Shown here: positions 43,119 to 52,865 of the stretch, piece by piece
How the letters are laid out: each line of letters opens with the position of its first letter
Numbering within the stretch: the first letter of the stretch is position 1
Origin: Hafnia alvei
GTDB lineage: Bacteria; Pseudomonadota; Gammaproteobacteria; Enterobacterales; Enterobacteriaceae
Assembly: GCF_900095695.1 (NCBI RefSeq)
Contig: NZ_FMIQ01000006.1
Coordinates: 124,001-188,000, forward strand
DNA: 64,000 bases
Direction: 5' to 3'
Notes under the pieces: generated by a model
The model's input: only the letters and a program-made list of their open reading frames with translations
Databases searched by the model: none
Told to the model about the DNA's origin: nothing
Made by a program: the position numbers and the translations under genes

Positions 43119-43808
43119 TCAGAACATAAACAATGCAATCAGTGGTGCAGCCAGCACCATCACCACGCCGGAAAGCATCATTACAAGACTTGCAACCACA
43201 CCTTCCTGTAGACCTATTTCGTAGGATCGTGCCGTACCTCCCCCATGTGAGCCTCCGCCAAATCCGGCGCCCTTCGCTATACCTTCACGAATGGAGAGGC
43301 GCAGAAAAAGTACGTCGCCAACTGCCATGCCGAATACACCCGTCACCACAACAAACAAGGCGACGAGCTGTGGCTGTCCGCCCAGCGATTTCGCAGCGGC
43401 TAATGCAAAGGGGGTGGTAATGGAGCGCACTGCGAGGCTGCGCTGAATTTCATCCGGCAGCATAAATAGACGTGCCAGCCAAACTGAGCTAGTCACAGCC
43501 ACCGTGGTTGCCGTAAGCACGCCTGCAGAGAGCGACATCCAGTGGCGCTTAATCACTCCCAGATTTTCATACACTGGCACTGCGAAAGCGATAGTCGTTG
43601 GGCCAAGAAGCCATAGTAACCAGTGCGTCTCACCAATATAGTTGTGATAAGAGATATGGCCGAAAACAAGCGTCGCAACGAGTAGAATCGGCGTAAGCAC
43701 TAGTGGCATCAGCGGCATTTTGTGAACGCGACGATAAAGTTTTTTGTTGGCAAAGTAGAGAGCCAGCGTGAGAATCAAGCACGCTATGCTGGTATGAAAA
43801 TTAGTCAT
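43119..43808 (-). CDS. lrgB: LrgB/CidB-family membrane protein
   Basis: 229 aa, about seven transmembrane helices; LLGPTTIAFAVPVYEN and RSITTPFALAAAKSLGG are diagnostic of the LrgB family, followed by the conserved Gly-rich SHGGGTARSYEIG. Partner of the holin-like LrgA encoded upstream; in other bacteria the pair modulates murein hydrolase activity or exports small metabolites. TGATG overlap with lrgA fixes the start at 43808. Confidence 0.9.
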   Translation of the reverse strand: MTNFHTSIACLILTLALYFANKKLYRRVHKMPLMPLVLTPILLVATLVFGHISYHNYIGETHWLLWLLGPTTIAFAVPVYENLGVIKRHWMSLSAGVLTATTVAVTSSVWLARLFMLPDEIQRSLAVRSITTPFALAAAKSLGGQPQLVALFVVVTGVFGMAVGDVLFLRLSIREGIAKGAGFGGGSHGGGTARSYEIGLQEGVVASLVMMLSGVVMVLAAPLIALFMF

Positions 43809-44245
43809 CACGCACCTGCCCGCTCAATGCTTGCCTGTTTGCGCGCTTCACGAGCTCGTTCAAAACGACAAACTCTATCTACAACCAGCGCAGTCGTTCC
43901 CAGAACCAGCAGGCTGCTGATTGCAATCACCAGAAAAATACGCCATCCATCCACCATCAATAACTGAGTGTAATTCACCACGGCGACCACTGCAGGCACA
44001 AAAAATAGCAGCATTTCTGCCAGTAGCCAGCGAGAACCTACTCGCACCCATTTCAGCGGCACTATATGGCAGGCCAATAATAATAGCAGCAGCAACATAC
44101 CGACCAGATTGGCAGGCAGTGGCAAATGCCACACAACCACCAACCATTCGGAAAAAACAAACAGTCCTGCATACACCATAATCTGAATTGGTACCTGAAT
44201 ACTGCTGACAACAGCAGGTGTAAAACGGCTGAACGCCATGTTCAT
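43808..44245 (-). CDS. lrgA: LrgA/CidA-family holin-like protein
   Basis: 145 aa with four hydrophobic segments; LPLPANLVGMLLLLLLL and LAEMLLFFVPAVVAVVNY are family hallmarks. Holin-like inner-membrane protein acting with LrgB. ATGs at 44245 and 44239 are both possible. No LysR-type regulator, the usual partner of cidAB/lrgAB, is next to it. It lies in the slot where element 2 has its fasciclin and DUF1471 cargo. Confidence 0.9.
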   Translation of the reverse strand: MNMAFSRFTPAVVSSIQVPIQIMVYAGLFVFSEWLVVVWHLPLPANLVGMLLLLLLLACHIVPLKWVRVGSRWLLAEMLLFFVPAVVAVVNYTQLLMVDGWRIFLVIAISSLLVLGTTALVVDRVCRFERAREARKQASIERAGA

Positions 44246-44368
44246 GATTCCAGAGGAAATTATAAAGTGCGATTATAAGTTATTATAAAATGTGCTTATA
44301 AGTTTTCTGGTCAAGTATTCAAAGAATTGGCTAGGTTGTAAGATCACCTTTTTAATCGAGTGGATGAA

Positions 44369-44470
44369 ATGGTTAAAATTGACGTGAAGTATCCATTTTG
44401 TGTTGACCTTGCTATGAACAACTCTGGTTTCCGCGATACCGCACGGGCGTTGCATATTAGTGTCATGTGA
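44369..44470 (+). pseudogene. IS1-family insA scar with internal deletion
   Basis: 33 codons: MVKIDVKYPFC matches the start of IS1-type InsA (zinc-finger part) and continues directly with VDLAMNNSGFRDTARALHIS, the helix-turn-helix near its end; about 50 residues between are missing. No insB follows and no terminal repeats were found. Confidence 0.75.
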
Positions 44471-44644
44471 GGGGAGAGAGCATTTTCGTAGATCATCAGA
44501 TGAGTGGCCGGCGGTAATTCTCTGGGGCAGATATGGGACTCACTGTGTTTTCATGCATCTTCAATGGCTTTACAACTTTTCCGTCTTGGGGCGTGTGAGC
44601 GGCGGAAGATGCGGTAAGTCACTGGTTTAAAGGTAGTTTTACTC
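44462..44644. repeat. Right-end repeat of element 3
   Basis: Homologue of 42271-42450 (GGGAGAGAGCATTTTCG..., GTGTTTTCATGCATCTTCAA, GCGGAAGATGCGGTAAG) running into core copy 4. Confidence 0.8.
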
Positions 44645-44692
44645 ACTCTTAATCAATTGGCAGGGAGGGGCGAACCCGCCACGACCCACCAA
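44645..44692 (+). repeat. att core copy 4 (degenerate)
   Basis: ACTCTTAATCAATTGG and GAACCCGCCACGACCCACCAA are kept, but the middle TCGGCGGTTC is replaced by CAGGGAGGGGC. The T-arm stem is thus lost. It is followed by CAAATTCAATTA, as is copy 2. Confidence 0.85.
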
Positions 44693-44705
44693 CAAATTCA
44701 ATTAG

Positions 44706-45110
44706 TTACATCACTTCTTTCAGTTCCACCATCTCCCCTTGTGTCGTATTTGTGCTGTAAACTCCAAAAACAACGGCGATTTGGTTAGCGTGCTCCGTTA
44801 GATGATTAGGTGACAGATGTGCATATCTGAGAACCATTTCTACAGACTCCCATCCACCCATTTCTTGTAGTGCGGAGATAGGAACGCCAGACTGAACTAA
44901 CCAACTTGCCCATACGGAGATCATGAAAACGTAAGTCTTCTATACCAGCCCTCTTGAGTGCCGATCGCCATGCTTTATTGCTATCGACTCGCATTTTGCG
45001 TAACTTCGGAGCAACTTCACCGCTAGTTCGAATGCGGGAATCCTCATGTACGAATACCCACCTGTGATATTTACCAATCTGACAATCAGTATCAGCTAGG
45101 GCTGGTGTTG
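44706..45110 (-). pseudogene. Integrase fragment of element 4, frameshifted
   Basis: Homologue of the element 2 integrase C-terminal domain ([28 protein letters not shown] then [21 protein letters not shown] and [15 protein letters not shown]). Five bases are missing at the HxxR motif (HDLR-HT), shifting the frame, and the N-terminal half is absent. Non-functional. Confidence 0.85.
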
Positions 45111-45246
45111 AGTGCTGTAGTGCTAGTTATTACAACAGGGTATCTTTTATGGGGGCAGTGTTCATAAATAAACTCAATAACAGCAATAATCCAAATTTAT
45201 TTGATGGTTGCCATGTGACAACCATTAAATTAAATTTGGATAAAAA

Positions 45247-46329
45247 CTACTTTGTTAATATATTTAAACTGTTTCTTTTTGCTATCTTCATAAACGGTAC
45301 CTCTATATATTTATTTGTAATATGCGATGTAATAATAGTAACGATAATCGCGCTTATAATAAATGTATTATTAATAAATATATTTCCAAAGTCAATTACT
45401 CTGGAGCTCCCTTCATAATGGCTGAAATTCACACCAAGAGCTTTACCGATTAATATTGATAATAAGACAAATGCATATAATACAAGTGCATGAGTTAAAT
45501 AGATAGAATAAGAAAGTTTTCCTATGTATTTTAAAAGCCTGTTTATTATTATCTTTGAAATAACCCCAGCATCATGACTAAATACTACTATTGTAATGAG
45601 GAAACTAGCGGCTACACAAAAGTATTTGTAACTATAATCCTGACTAACAGCAAAATAACAAATTATTATCATAGGCAGTTCCATATATGGCAACGCTTTA
45701 ATCTTATCTCTGAAATAAAATGCTAATGCACCCAAAGGGATACCAGTCATGCCTCTAATTATGTCATTTGGATATGATGCTCCGTGTTGATAAAGCGATA
45801 TGGAAATTGAAAATAATAAAAAGGCAAACGATGATGACTTATAAAATTTCCCTGAAATCAGGATCCACAAAATAATGTACATATAAAATTCAATGCTTAT
45901 ACTCCATGATGGATAAAGGAATCCATCACTTTTTACCCACGAAAACCACGCCTGAGTTAAAGTGTAATAATAAGGTATAAACTCAGGGGACGAACCTCCG
46001 GTGAATGGAGTAGCCCCAAATTCGATGCCTAGTTTCTTATGGGCTATGTATTTTAAAATTTCAGTTAAAATTGATATTGTCATTAATATGAAAAAAAGAG
46101 GGTATATTCTAAAGAAACGACTTGTTATGTATTCCTTGAATGTGTTAGAGCTATTTGTGTATTTCATTGCTATAACAAAACCACTTAGGATAAAAAAGAA
46201 ATCTACAAATATAAATGCATTTCTTGAAATTGATAACTCAGTAATCGTGCCTGATACTCTTATATGAAAAAACATTACTAAGATTGCGCAAATACCTCTA
46301 AAAATGTCTAAGGATTCAATTCTTTTCAT
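45247..46329 (-). CDS. Acyltransferase family 3 (OafA-like) membrane protein
   Basis: 360 aa from the ATG at 46329 (MKRIESLDIFRGICAILVMFFH), the normal start of family 3 acyltransferases. The catalytic-type RGICAILVMFFHIR motif, FVDFFFILSGFVIA and the RFFRIYPLFF helix are present, about ten transmembrane helices, no SGNH extension. Such enzymes O-acetylate surface polysaccharides. Very AT-rich compared with the chromosome. Reading frame complete. Confidence 0.85.
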   Translation of the reverse strand: MKRIESLDIFRGICAILVMFFHIRVSGTITELSISRNAFIFVDFFFILSGFVIAMKYTNSSNTFKEYITSRFFRIYPLFFILMTISILTEILKYIAHKKLGIEFGATPFTGGSSPEFIPYYYTLTQAWFSWVKSDGFLYPSWSISIEFYMYIILWILISGKFYKSSSFAFLLFSISISLYQHGASYPNDIIRGMTGIPLGALAFYFRDKIKALPYMELPMIIICYFAVSQDYSYKYFCVAASFLITIVVFSHDAGVISKIIINRLLKYIGKLSYSIYLTHALVLYAFVLLSILIGKALGVNFSHYEGSSRVIDFGNIFINNTFIISAIIVTIITSHITNKYIEVPFMKIAKRNSLNILTK

Positions 46330-47125
46330 TTTAAAATGCCAGTCTATTTTAATTAATGGTGATGCACATGACTTGCCAAGAAGCAAACTATAAGGCTAGT
46401 CTGCTAGTGAAATTACTATGCAAATACAAATGATCTCTGTAATAGATAGTAGTCTGTTAGCCCTGAGGAAAACATACTATGCTAGTGTAGCACTTGAGAG
46501 GCATGTGATCAGCTATTGAACGCATGCTTTCTTTGTTAGTGAGAGTACTATTGTGCGATAAATGAATTAGCTTAAACTAGCAGCTACGTTATTAAAGGCG
46601 TATACCATGAGTCACCATTTTCTATCGTTCTAAATTTACTTTTCGTGGCTAGCAACTCAATAGTTGTAGCTATCCAGTTGTTGTAGATGATTACCTTAAC
46701 TTTGTAGCTGGCATCTACAAGTGTGGTAGAGGATAGGAAAAATTATTTTTAGTCGATGGGTTTTCTTTTTGGTTGAAGCAGTAATTCTCAATTTTTTGTG
46801 TACTTATCCTTTCCTACGATTTTTGTATTGCGACCTACGCTCTGTTCTATTAAGTCTTAGTCAAGAAAGCAAGCGTTCTGCCTTTAGTGACAGACGGGTT
46901 TGTGGGGTGATCAAGATAGTCGTAAATTTAAGGTTAATTTCCATTTTTGTGTTATTAGGCGGGGCTGGTGGTATGTGCTAGCCGAAAGTCGTGGCATTTT
47001 TTGCAAAGGTATTATAAGAAAGCACAAAAGGGTCTTCAGGTAAGAGTTTACTCAAAAAATTTAGCAATGACGTAACTTTTTTGGCTAGATAGACATGGTT
47101 ATGAATCCATGCCTATCTAGTATTA
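46330..47125. other. AT-rich gap between acyltransferase genes
   Basis: No supported gene. A 30-bp motif GAGAGGCATGTGATCAGCTATTG... at 46496 recurs with changes at 49025 in the next gap. A long dyad CTAGATAG...CTATCTAG with inner CATGG/CCATG lies at 47085-47120, just behind the next gene. Confidence 0.4.
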
Positions 47126-48910
47126 TTAATTTTTCATTGCATTTATTATATATTGAGTGTACTTATTGGCACCATATTTAGTTAAATGCGGTCTGATAAT
47201 CACTGGCTCGCCATTTTCAATAATTGTGCAACTATCGTTTTTGCACTGTTCATCTTTGATAGATATAAACTTAACGTTGTGATATTTTTCTGCAACTCTT
47301 GATAAAAGAGCATCTAAATTTACTTTTGACTTCGTCAGATCCCTCGAACTACTCTCTGATACTGGGCATTTTCCTGAACTTAGCATGTTGGATATAAAAT
47401 TTGATTTTAATCCAATATTATTTAAGATGCATGTATAAGGGTTGTAACTAGGCTGGTGATATGTTCCGATAATGTAAATTCTTCTATTCTTGTTTATTGA
47501 TGCGAGCTCTGATATAAAAGTCTCTACTTCTTTTTTTGCATCATCATATCCAAGTTCACCTAAATAAATATCCCATGACTGTGATATTAATAATGGCGTA
47601 TTTGTATCGCTCGTTAGTTTTTTCTTTAGTAAAAATTTCATTCGTTGGCAGCTAGGACTGCCAACATATTTTGATGATAGCATCGATACATTGCAAGATT
47701 CGTTTGCATATACATCAAAGCTAATCCCACGTTGTTCCATGGCTTTGACATACATCAGCGCGTAGCTATCTCCGGTTAATATATACTGTGGAGAACCATT
47801 TGCATGATTTATCTCAATTGGATTGTTTTGGATATTCCTGTATTGCATCCAAGGATTATAATATAAGTTATAATCACTCGCTCTCTCCTGCGCTTTTTTA
47901 TCAACCCTAGATCCTATTCCATCTATTGATACAACCTGACAAGCAGCAATTGCTATAATATAGAAAGGGAGTATATGTATAATCTTAGCTCTTCTTTTTT
48001 CAATAAGATGGTAAGATATAAATGATAGTATGAATGTGATAATAATAAATGATGGGAATGATAATACTTCATTTAGTTTTCTAGCGAAAACTAATACTGG
48101 CCAATGGAAAAGATATAACGAGTAAGACAAGCTTCCAACTTTCTGTGAAAAATAATTACCTAGAAGCCATTCTTTATCGTTTCTTATAGAGAGAACTAAT
48201 GCTGTAAATATCACTGGTAATGCGGCGTAAAAGCTAGGACATGGCGTTTTACTGCTGAAAATCCAAATTGAAGATAACACTATAAAAATAGACGAATAAA
48301 AAACAATCCGTTTTATTTTTACTGAGGCTTTCAATGGGAATAGATAAGCTAGACCCCCGGCCATCATTTCCCAGCCTCTTGTGTGAATCATAAAATAAGA
48401 TTCACTTGCGTTAGTTTTTGTTATGTAACATGAAAGAATAAGAGATACCAAAAGCAATGAAAGTATAAAATGTTTTAAATGGGTTTTTCCAATGAAAATA
48501 GAGGCCAGCAAAACTATTACAGGATAGATAATGTAGAACTGCCACTCAACAGAAAGAGACCAAGTATGAAGCAAAAACTTTTCCAATGAATCAACATCAA
48601 AATAACCTGATTCACTAAAATAAGTTATATTTGATATAAATAGCAATGAGTCTCTAGCATGTTTTCCTATTTTTTGATAGTCATATGGTTCAATTATAAA
48701 ATAGGCGATAAAAACAACTATTGAAACCATTAAAGTTAGCGCTGGTATAATTCTTTTGCACCTTGCTGCATAGAATTTTATAAGAGAAAAACTCCCACTA
48801 TCAATCCCTCTGTAAATTATTGATGTCATCAAATAACCAGAGATAGCGAAAAATATATCTACACCAACAAACCCAGCAGGCATCCATGTAGGATTGAAAT
48901 GAAATACCAT
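47126..48910 (-). pseudogene. Acyltransferase-SGNH protein with lost start codon
   Basis: 594 codons from the first ATG; family 3 acyltransferase domain (PAGFVGVDIFFAISGYLMTS, LLHTWSLSVEWQFYIIYPVI, SLSYSLYLFHWPVLVF) followed by a periplasmic SGNH domain (QYILTGDSYALMYVKAM with GDS; NPYTC; RPHLTKYGANKY). Codons upstream (NFRYDINGLRALAVIAV) are the family N-terminus, identical in style to the gene at 51203, but the expected ATG reads AGT and the frame then hits a stop. Translation from the internal ATG would lose the first helix and its catalytic His. Confidence 0.75.
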
Positions 48911-48969
48911 TACGGCGATGACAGCTAAAGCCCTGAGACCGTTAATGTCATACCTGAAGTTACTGCTTA

Positions 48970-49413
48970 ATTTTCCATTTTCATATAAATTATATAGTTA
49001 GAATTACCATAAGTTTATCATCTGGAGAGCATCTGATCAGCTATTGATCGCATAGAACCCTCAGTAATTAGGGTGTCATCGTGTGAATTGTTTATGTTTG
49101 GCTGTTTATTTACAAATTTTTATTTCCTTTAAAGGCTCTCCATCCTCTTGAGTCAGACTGTATCGATAAGCCTATAAGTTTTGATTAAGTGTATTGCTCT
49201 AGCACTGATGTACTCAAAGGTGTTCTACTTGTTATAGATAGTTTAAGAAAACTGGTTTCGCATCTCTTTGAATACTGGTTTTGGGGTTTAGAGTTCACAA
49301 AGCTTAGTAAAACAGATAAAAGCATCACTACCAGCCCTTTCCTAGTGATGCCAATATACATGGAGATATAAATGACCGCGCAATCACTGAGCTGTAGCCA
49401 TCATTTTTACATT
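48970..49413. other. AT-rich gap, no gene seen
   Basis: No supported gene. Holds the second copy (49025-49053) of the GATCAGCTATTG motif also found at 46496. Confidence 0.4.
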
Positions 49414-51203
49414 TTATATATGTGGTATTATTTTATCTGCTCCATATTGTGTAAAATGATCTTTATCGAACATGAAAGGGATCCCTGATTTTGATATCAT
49501 TTCGTTTTCGTTAAACAACTCGTAGACATTAATATACGGAATCCCTTCCTCTTTTGAATAGTTAGCTAAAAGGTCATTGAAATCCGTTGTTTTTTTATCG
49601 ATGTGAAGCTTGTATTCAGTGGGGTCGCTTTTTATCGCTACCTGATAAAATGGCGATTTAAAAACTGGTGTTTGACCAATGATGGATAAATTATCAGTGA
49701 TAGGTTTAAATTTTTGAGTAATTAATGATATACCAACTTTGGCATCGTGAGGCCCTGCAGTTAACCAATAAGCCGAGACAATAACCTTATCGAATTTTTT
49801 GTCTTCAATATAAGTATCATAAATGTAATTCATCATATCAGTGCATCTGCTGGCACCTAGCGAGTTGGGCCAAGGATGACATCCAGATGCGGTAGCTTGA
49901 ATAATGTTATATCCGGGATAGAGGTTTTTAATTGCTAGCGAGTATTGTGCCGCATGGCTATCACCAATGAGAAGTATGTTCTTCTTGTTAGGTTCATATT
50001 TTAAGCATCCATCCTTATCGAAATCATCAAATGATTTGTTAACACTTGTCAAAAAACATAAATGGGGTTTAGCTCCAAATTGTTTTTCTGATTGAGGAGA
50101 ACCACCATAATTTTTATACGAGTATAACTTTTCAATTTTTTTATTCATAAAGTAGTTGGCTGGAGCTGCTAATGAATAAAATACTATAGGCGCTATAACT
50201 AAAATCTTAGTGTTATCTCCGTTGAATCTTTCAAGGAATCGGTGAGACAAATGGGCTAAAGCAAACGAAGCGAGAATTGATAGCGTTATAGTTTGTGGGC
50301 TAAATTCAATTTCATTATTTACTAAATAAGAGAATACAATCCAATGCCAAAGATATAGAGAGTAAGATATTGTGCCAATGTATTGAAAAATAAAATTCTT
50401 AAGTAGACTTTTAGAATTATCTACTTGTGAGTAGATAATAAGACCAGCACCAAGAACTGGCAACGCTGTTCTGATATCAGGCCAGTTTTGTGGGTTTGCT
50501 AAGAAAAATAATGAATAAAAAATTAATATAAGTCCAGAGATCTCAATTACTCTTGGGTTTAGTTTTTTTTGTTGCGGCAATAGTGAAATTAAGGCCCCAA
50601 ACAATAACTCCCAAGACCTGCTAGCAATTCCATAAAACGACGTATTTTTATCCTCACTATAAAAGTATAGGCAGAAATACAATGATATTGTGAAAAGAAC
50701 AATGTAAAGTGCAATTAAACTACGTTTCCCAAATATTTTAAAGTACAAGAAGGTAAGTATTGGGAATAGTATGTAAAACTGCCATTCAACAGATAACGAC
50801 CAAGTGTGTAGCAACCATCTGCTATCTGAAGACACATCAAAATATCCGGAATTGTACATGTAGAAAATATTTGATATGAACAAAAGCGCATATTTTGACT
50901 CATTGAAAAAATCAGTCGATATAAATGGAGAACCAGTAAAGTATAAAAACAGATATGTTATTGCGATTGTTGAAATAATGCTGGATATATTCTCGAAAAT
51001 CTGCTTTTGTAAAAAGAATATATCCCAATAAGCCCTGTGTCTAATTTTTTTAGATATATTTTAGACATGAGAAATCCAGAAATAACAAAGAATATATCAA
51101 CGCCAGAAAATCCACCGTTCAATAATGGTACTTTAAAATGAAATAAAACAACCATCATTACAGCTAAGCAGCGTAGTCCATTTATATCATATCTGAAATT
51201 CAT
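49414..51203 (-). pseudogene. Acyltransferase-SGNH protein broken by a 1-base deletion
   Basis: Starts MNFRYDINGLRCLAVMMVVLFHF and runs to SRIYPAL at codon 75-76, then a single missing base near 50978 gives an early stop (QQSQ). The other frame resumes ISTIAITYLFLYF and continues through LLHTWSLSVEWQFYILFPIL, SYSLYLWHWIVF and the SGNH part (ILLIGDSHAAQYSLAI; DKDHFTQYGADK) to 49414. With the base restored it would be a full OafA-type O-acetyltransferase, about 590 aa. Confidence 0.85.
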
Positions 51204-51224
51204 CTTTGTCTCGTTTAATCAACC

Positions 51225-51255
51225 AATAAAAAAGTAGCACTAAAAAATGCTACTT
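51225..51255 (-). terminator. Minus-strand terminator before the acyltransferase genes
   Basis: AAGTAGCA-N8-TGCTACTT followed by TTTTATT. It isolates the acyltransferase genes from transcription entering from the right. Confidence 0.65.
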
Positions 51256-51439
51256 GAACTAAACCAATAAACAAACCAAAAGGCGAGCGATATTTTATCA
51301 GTATCGTAACCATATATCCACAAGCAGATAGTTGTATAAATATTCACTGATTAAATTATTTGTTCAATATATGAACTGAAGTCGCCCTGTTTACGGGAGT
51401 GTGGTCGTTGCTGGGGCGTCCTGTGCCGATTGTTATTGA

Positions 51440-51620
51440 AACTACAGCCATTTAGCTCATGCTGAAAACTACAATGACGTGAAGTTTGTTGCTGAAGATG
51501 GAGGATTCGATGCATGTGGCTAATGACATATCGGTGAGCATGTTTGATCCTAACTCGTGTATGTGGGGTAACGAGGACAATCGTTGAGCACTCGATAGTC
51601 GGCTAGGCTTCGGCAATTCT
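51440..51620 (+). pseudogene. Decayed S24/UmuD-like right-end remnant
   Basis: Interrupted similarity to 42087-42275: GAAAACTACAATGACGTGAAG, GATGGAGGATTCGA, ACATATCGGTGAGCATGTTTGA, AACTCGTGTATGTGG in the same order, with several shifts. Third copy of the prophage right end. Confidence 0.55.
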
Positions 51621-51733
51621 CTGTGTTGTTTCTGTGTAGCGGCTGTTGGATATGACAAATAATTAGTATGGTATGACGCCGCGAGAATGCAGTAGCTGTC
51701 TTTAGAATTAATCGGCTATTAGCTTTTGGCTAC

Positions 51734-51820
51734 AATTTAATCAATGGGCGGCGACTTGAGCTCACCACGGTCCACTGAGAAACCCAAAGGCTTGCGATAA
51801 CTCGCAGGCCTTGTTTATTG
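51734..51820 (+). pseudogene. Decayed tRNA-Lys 3' end and terminator (fifth att)
   Basis: TTTAATCAATGGG.CGGCGA, CTCACCACGG, then AAAGGCTTGC...CGCAGGCCTTG follow the order and spacing of core plus terminator seen at 15494-15583 and 42451-42541. No stem of the tRNA is intact. It marks the probable original right boundary of the island. Confidence 0.65.
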
Positions 51821-51897
51821 GGCCGTGCAGCAGCATTTTCCCAGGAAAACGTCTATTTGCTTTTATATCACAAGGGTGACGAGCGGAAACATGTTTT

Positions 51898-52344
51898 CTA
51901 GATCTTCTGTGCAATGTCCCAAATAAAGCCAAAGGGATCTTTCACGCGTGCTTTTAAATCACCCCAGAACATTTCTGCTGGTTGATTCAATATGGTGGCT
52001 CCGGCTTTTTGCATACCATCTACTAGCGTTACTGCATCATCAACGTACATATAGAAAATGAATGGTGTCGAAGAGCCTGATGTTTGTGGGCTGCTTAAGT
52101 CAGAGTCCCAGCCTTCCTTATTAATCGTAAAATTCGTACCACGGTAGCGAATACGAGCAAACAGTAACTCACCATCGTCCCCCTCAAGTTCGGCAATCGC
52201 CACCATGCCCATAGCATGAGTATAAAAATCAACGGCTGCGCTGACATTGGGAACGTTAAGCGCGGTGGTTAGCCAAGTGAGGCCCATTCCTTCCCACGGA
52301 TGTGTACGATCTTCAATATTGTTGAACCAGGTGAGTTTATCCAT
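51898..52344 (-). CDS. VOC/glyoxalase-like protein
   Basis: 148 aa from the ATG at 52344 (GAAGGAAACAAAAATG). Two beta-alpha-beta-beta-beta modules: LNVPNVSAAVDFYTHAMGMVAIAELEG and FYMYVDDAVTLVDGMQKAGATIL...DLKARVKDPFGFIWDIAQKI. This is the PhnB-like branch of the VOC superfamily, whose members have diverse or unknown substrates. First intact chromosomal gene right of the island. Confidence 0.8.
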   Translation of the reverse strand: MDKLTWFNNIEDRTHPWEGMGLTWLTTALNVPNVSAAVDFYTHAMGMVAIAELEGDDGELLFARIRYRGTNFTINKEGWDSDLSSPQTSGSSTPFIFYMYVDDAVTLVDGMQKAGATILNQPAEMFWGDLKARVKDPFGFIWDIAQKI

Positions 52345-52611
52345 TTTTGTTTCCTTCAAAAATTAGCTGTTCAATATTTATATGTAGGCGTCCATCCATT
52401 GAAGCGTTATCGCCTACAACAACGATATTCTATCGAGTTTAAAAAAATAACACTGTATATAAAAACATGTAAAAGGTTACTTTTTGTTGCTAGATTTGTC
52501 TGCTTTTTTTAGCGGATGATGAGTAATCCTAAGTATGAAAGCGTATCAAGGGAATTCATCGTTTTTTGTTCATAGAGCGTTTAGTCGGCTGTCTATATAG
52601 TGCGTTGGCGT

Positions 52612-52668
52612 TCATATAAAGAGCTAACGCCGCGAAAAGCGAGCGCCGGAGATAAGCGCCGGATTGAA
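52612..52668 (+). ncRNA. Structured motif, copy 1
   Basis: 45-nt core AAAGAGCTAACGCC...GCCGGAGATAAGCGCCGG at 52618-52662 enclosed by CGTTCA/TGAACG. The same core occurs 180 bp downstream with a different but again complementary closing stem. Motif class not recognised. Confidence 0.45.
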
Positions 52669-52787
52669 CGTTGTTTATTGATGCGCAGGCTGTCATTTCG
52701 TAAAGAGAGCATCTATTAGTTAACTAATGACTAAGTGCAATAGCAATAATTGTTAATTATAACATACGGTATTATGACATAGTGATT

Positions 52788-52852
52788 TGGCCCCGTTAAA
52801 GAGCTAACGCCACCGAGAGTGAGTGCCGGAGATAAGCGCCGGGATGGGGCCG
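52788..52852 (+). ncRNA. Structured motif, copy 2, followed by a terminator
   Basis: Core at 52798-52842, enclosed by GGCCCC/GGGGCC in place of CGTTCA/TGAACG of copy 1. Loop sequences GAGCTAACGCC and GCCGGAGATAAGCGCCGG are kept. A strong terminator follows within 25 nt, so this copy may end a short RNA. Confidence 0.45.
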
Positions 52853-52865
52853 AAGTTAACAAAAT

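Larger units (their letters stand above)
42498..44644. mobile_element. Element 3: hybrid prophage remnant with lrgAB
   Basis: Left end resembles element 1 (terminator hairpin plus GGGGATACC box), right end is that of elements 2 and 4. No integrase, structural or regulatory phage gene remains. It holds tail-gene debris, the lrgA/lrgB pair and an IS1 insA scar. It could be the product of a deletion between two adjacent elements. Confidence 0.6.
44693..51733. mobile_element. Element 4: decayed prophage end with acyltransferases
   Basis: Starts with an integrase fragment like that of element 2, ends with a decayed S24/UmuD-like remnant and a decayed att. Everything between is three AT-rich acyltransferase genes. 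No phage structural gene is left. Confidence 0.6.

Noticed and set aside
44706-44994. Two separate small integrase-like genes
   Set aside because: They are two frames of one integrase fragment separated by a small deletion at the HxxR motif.
46769-46981. 70-codon hydrophobic plus-strand frame between acyltransferase genes
   Set aside because: No ribosome-binding site or family; the AT-rich gap produces such frames by chance.
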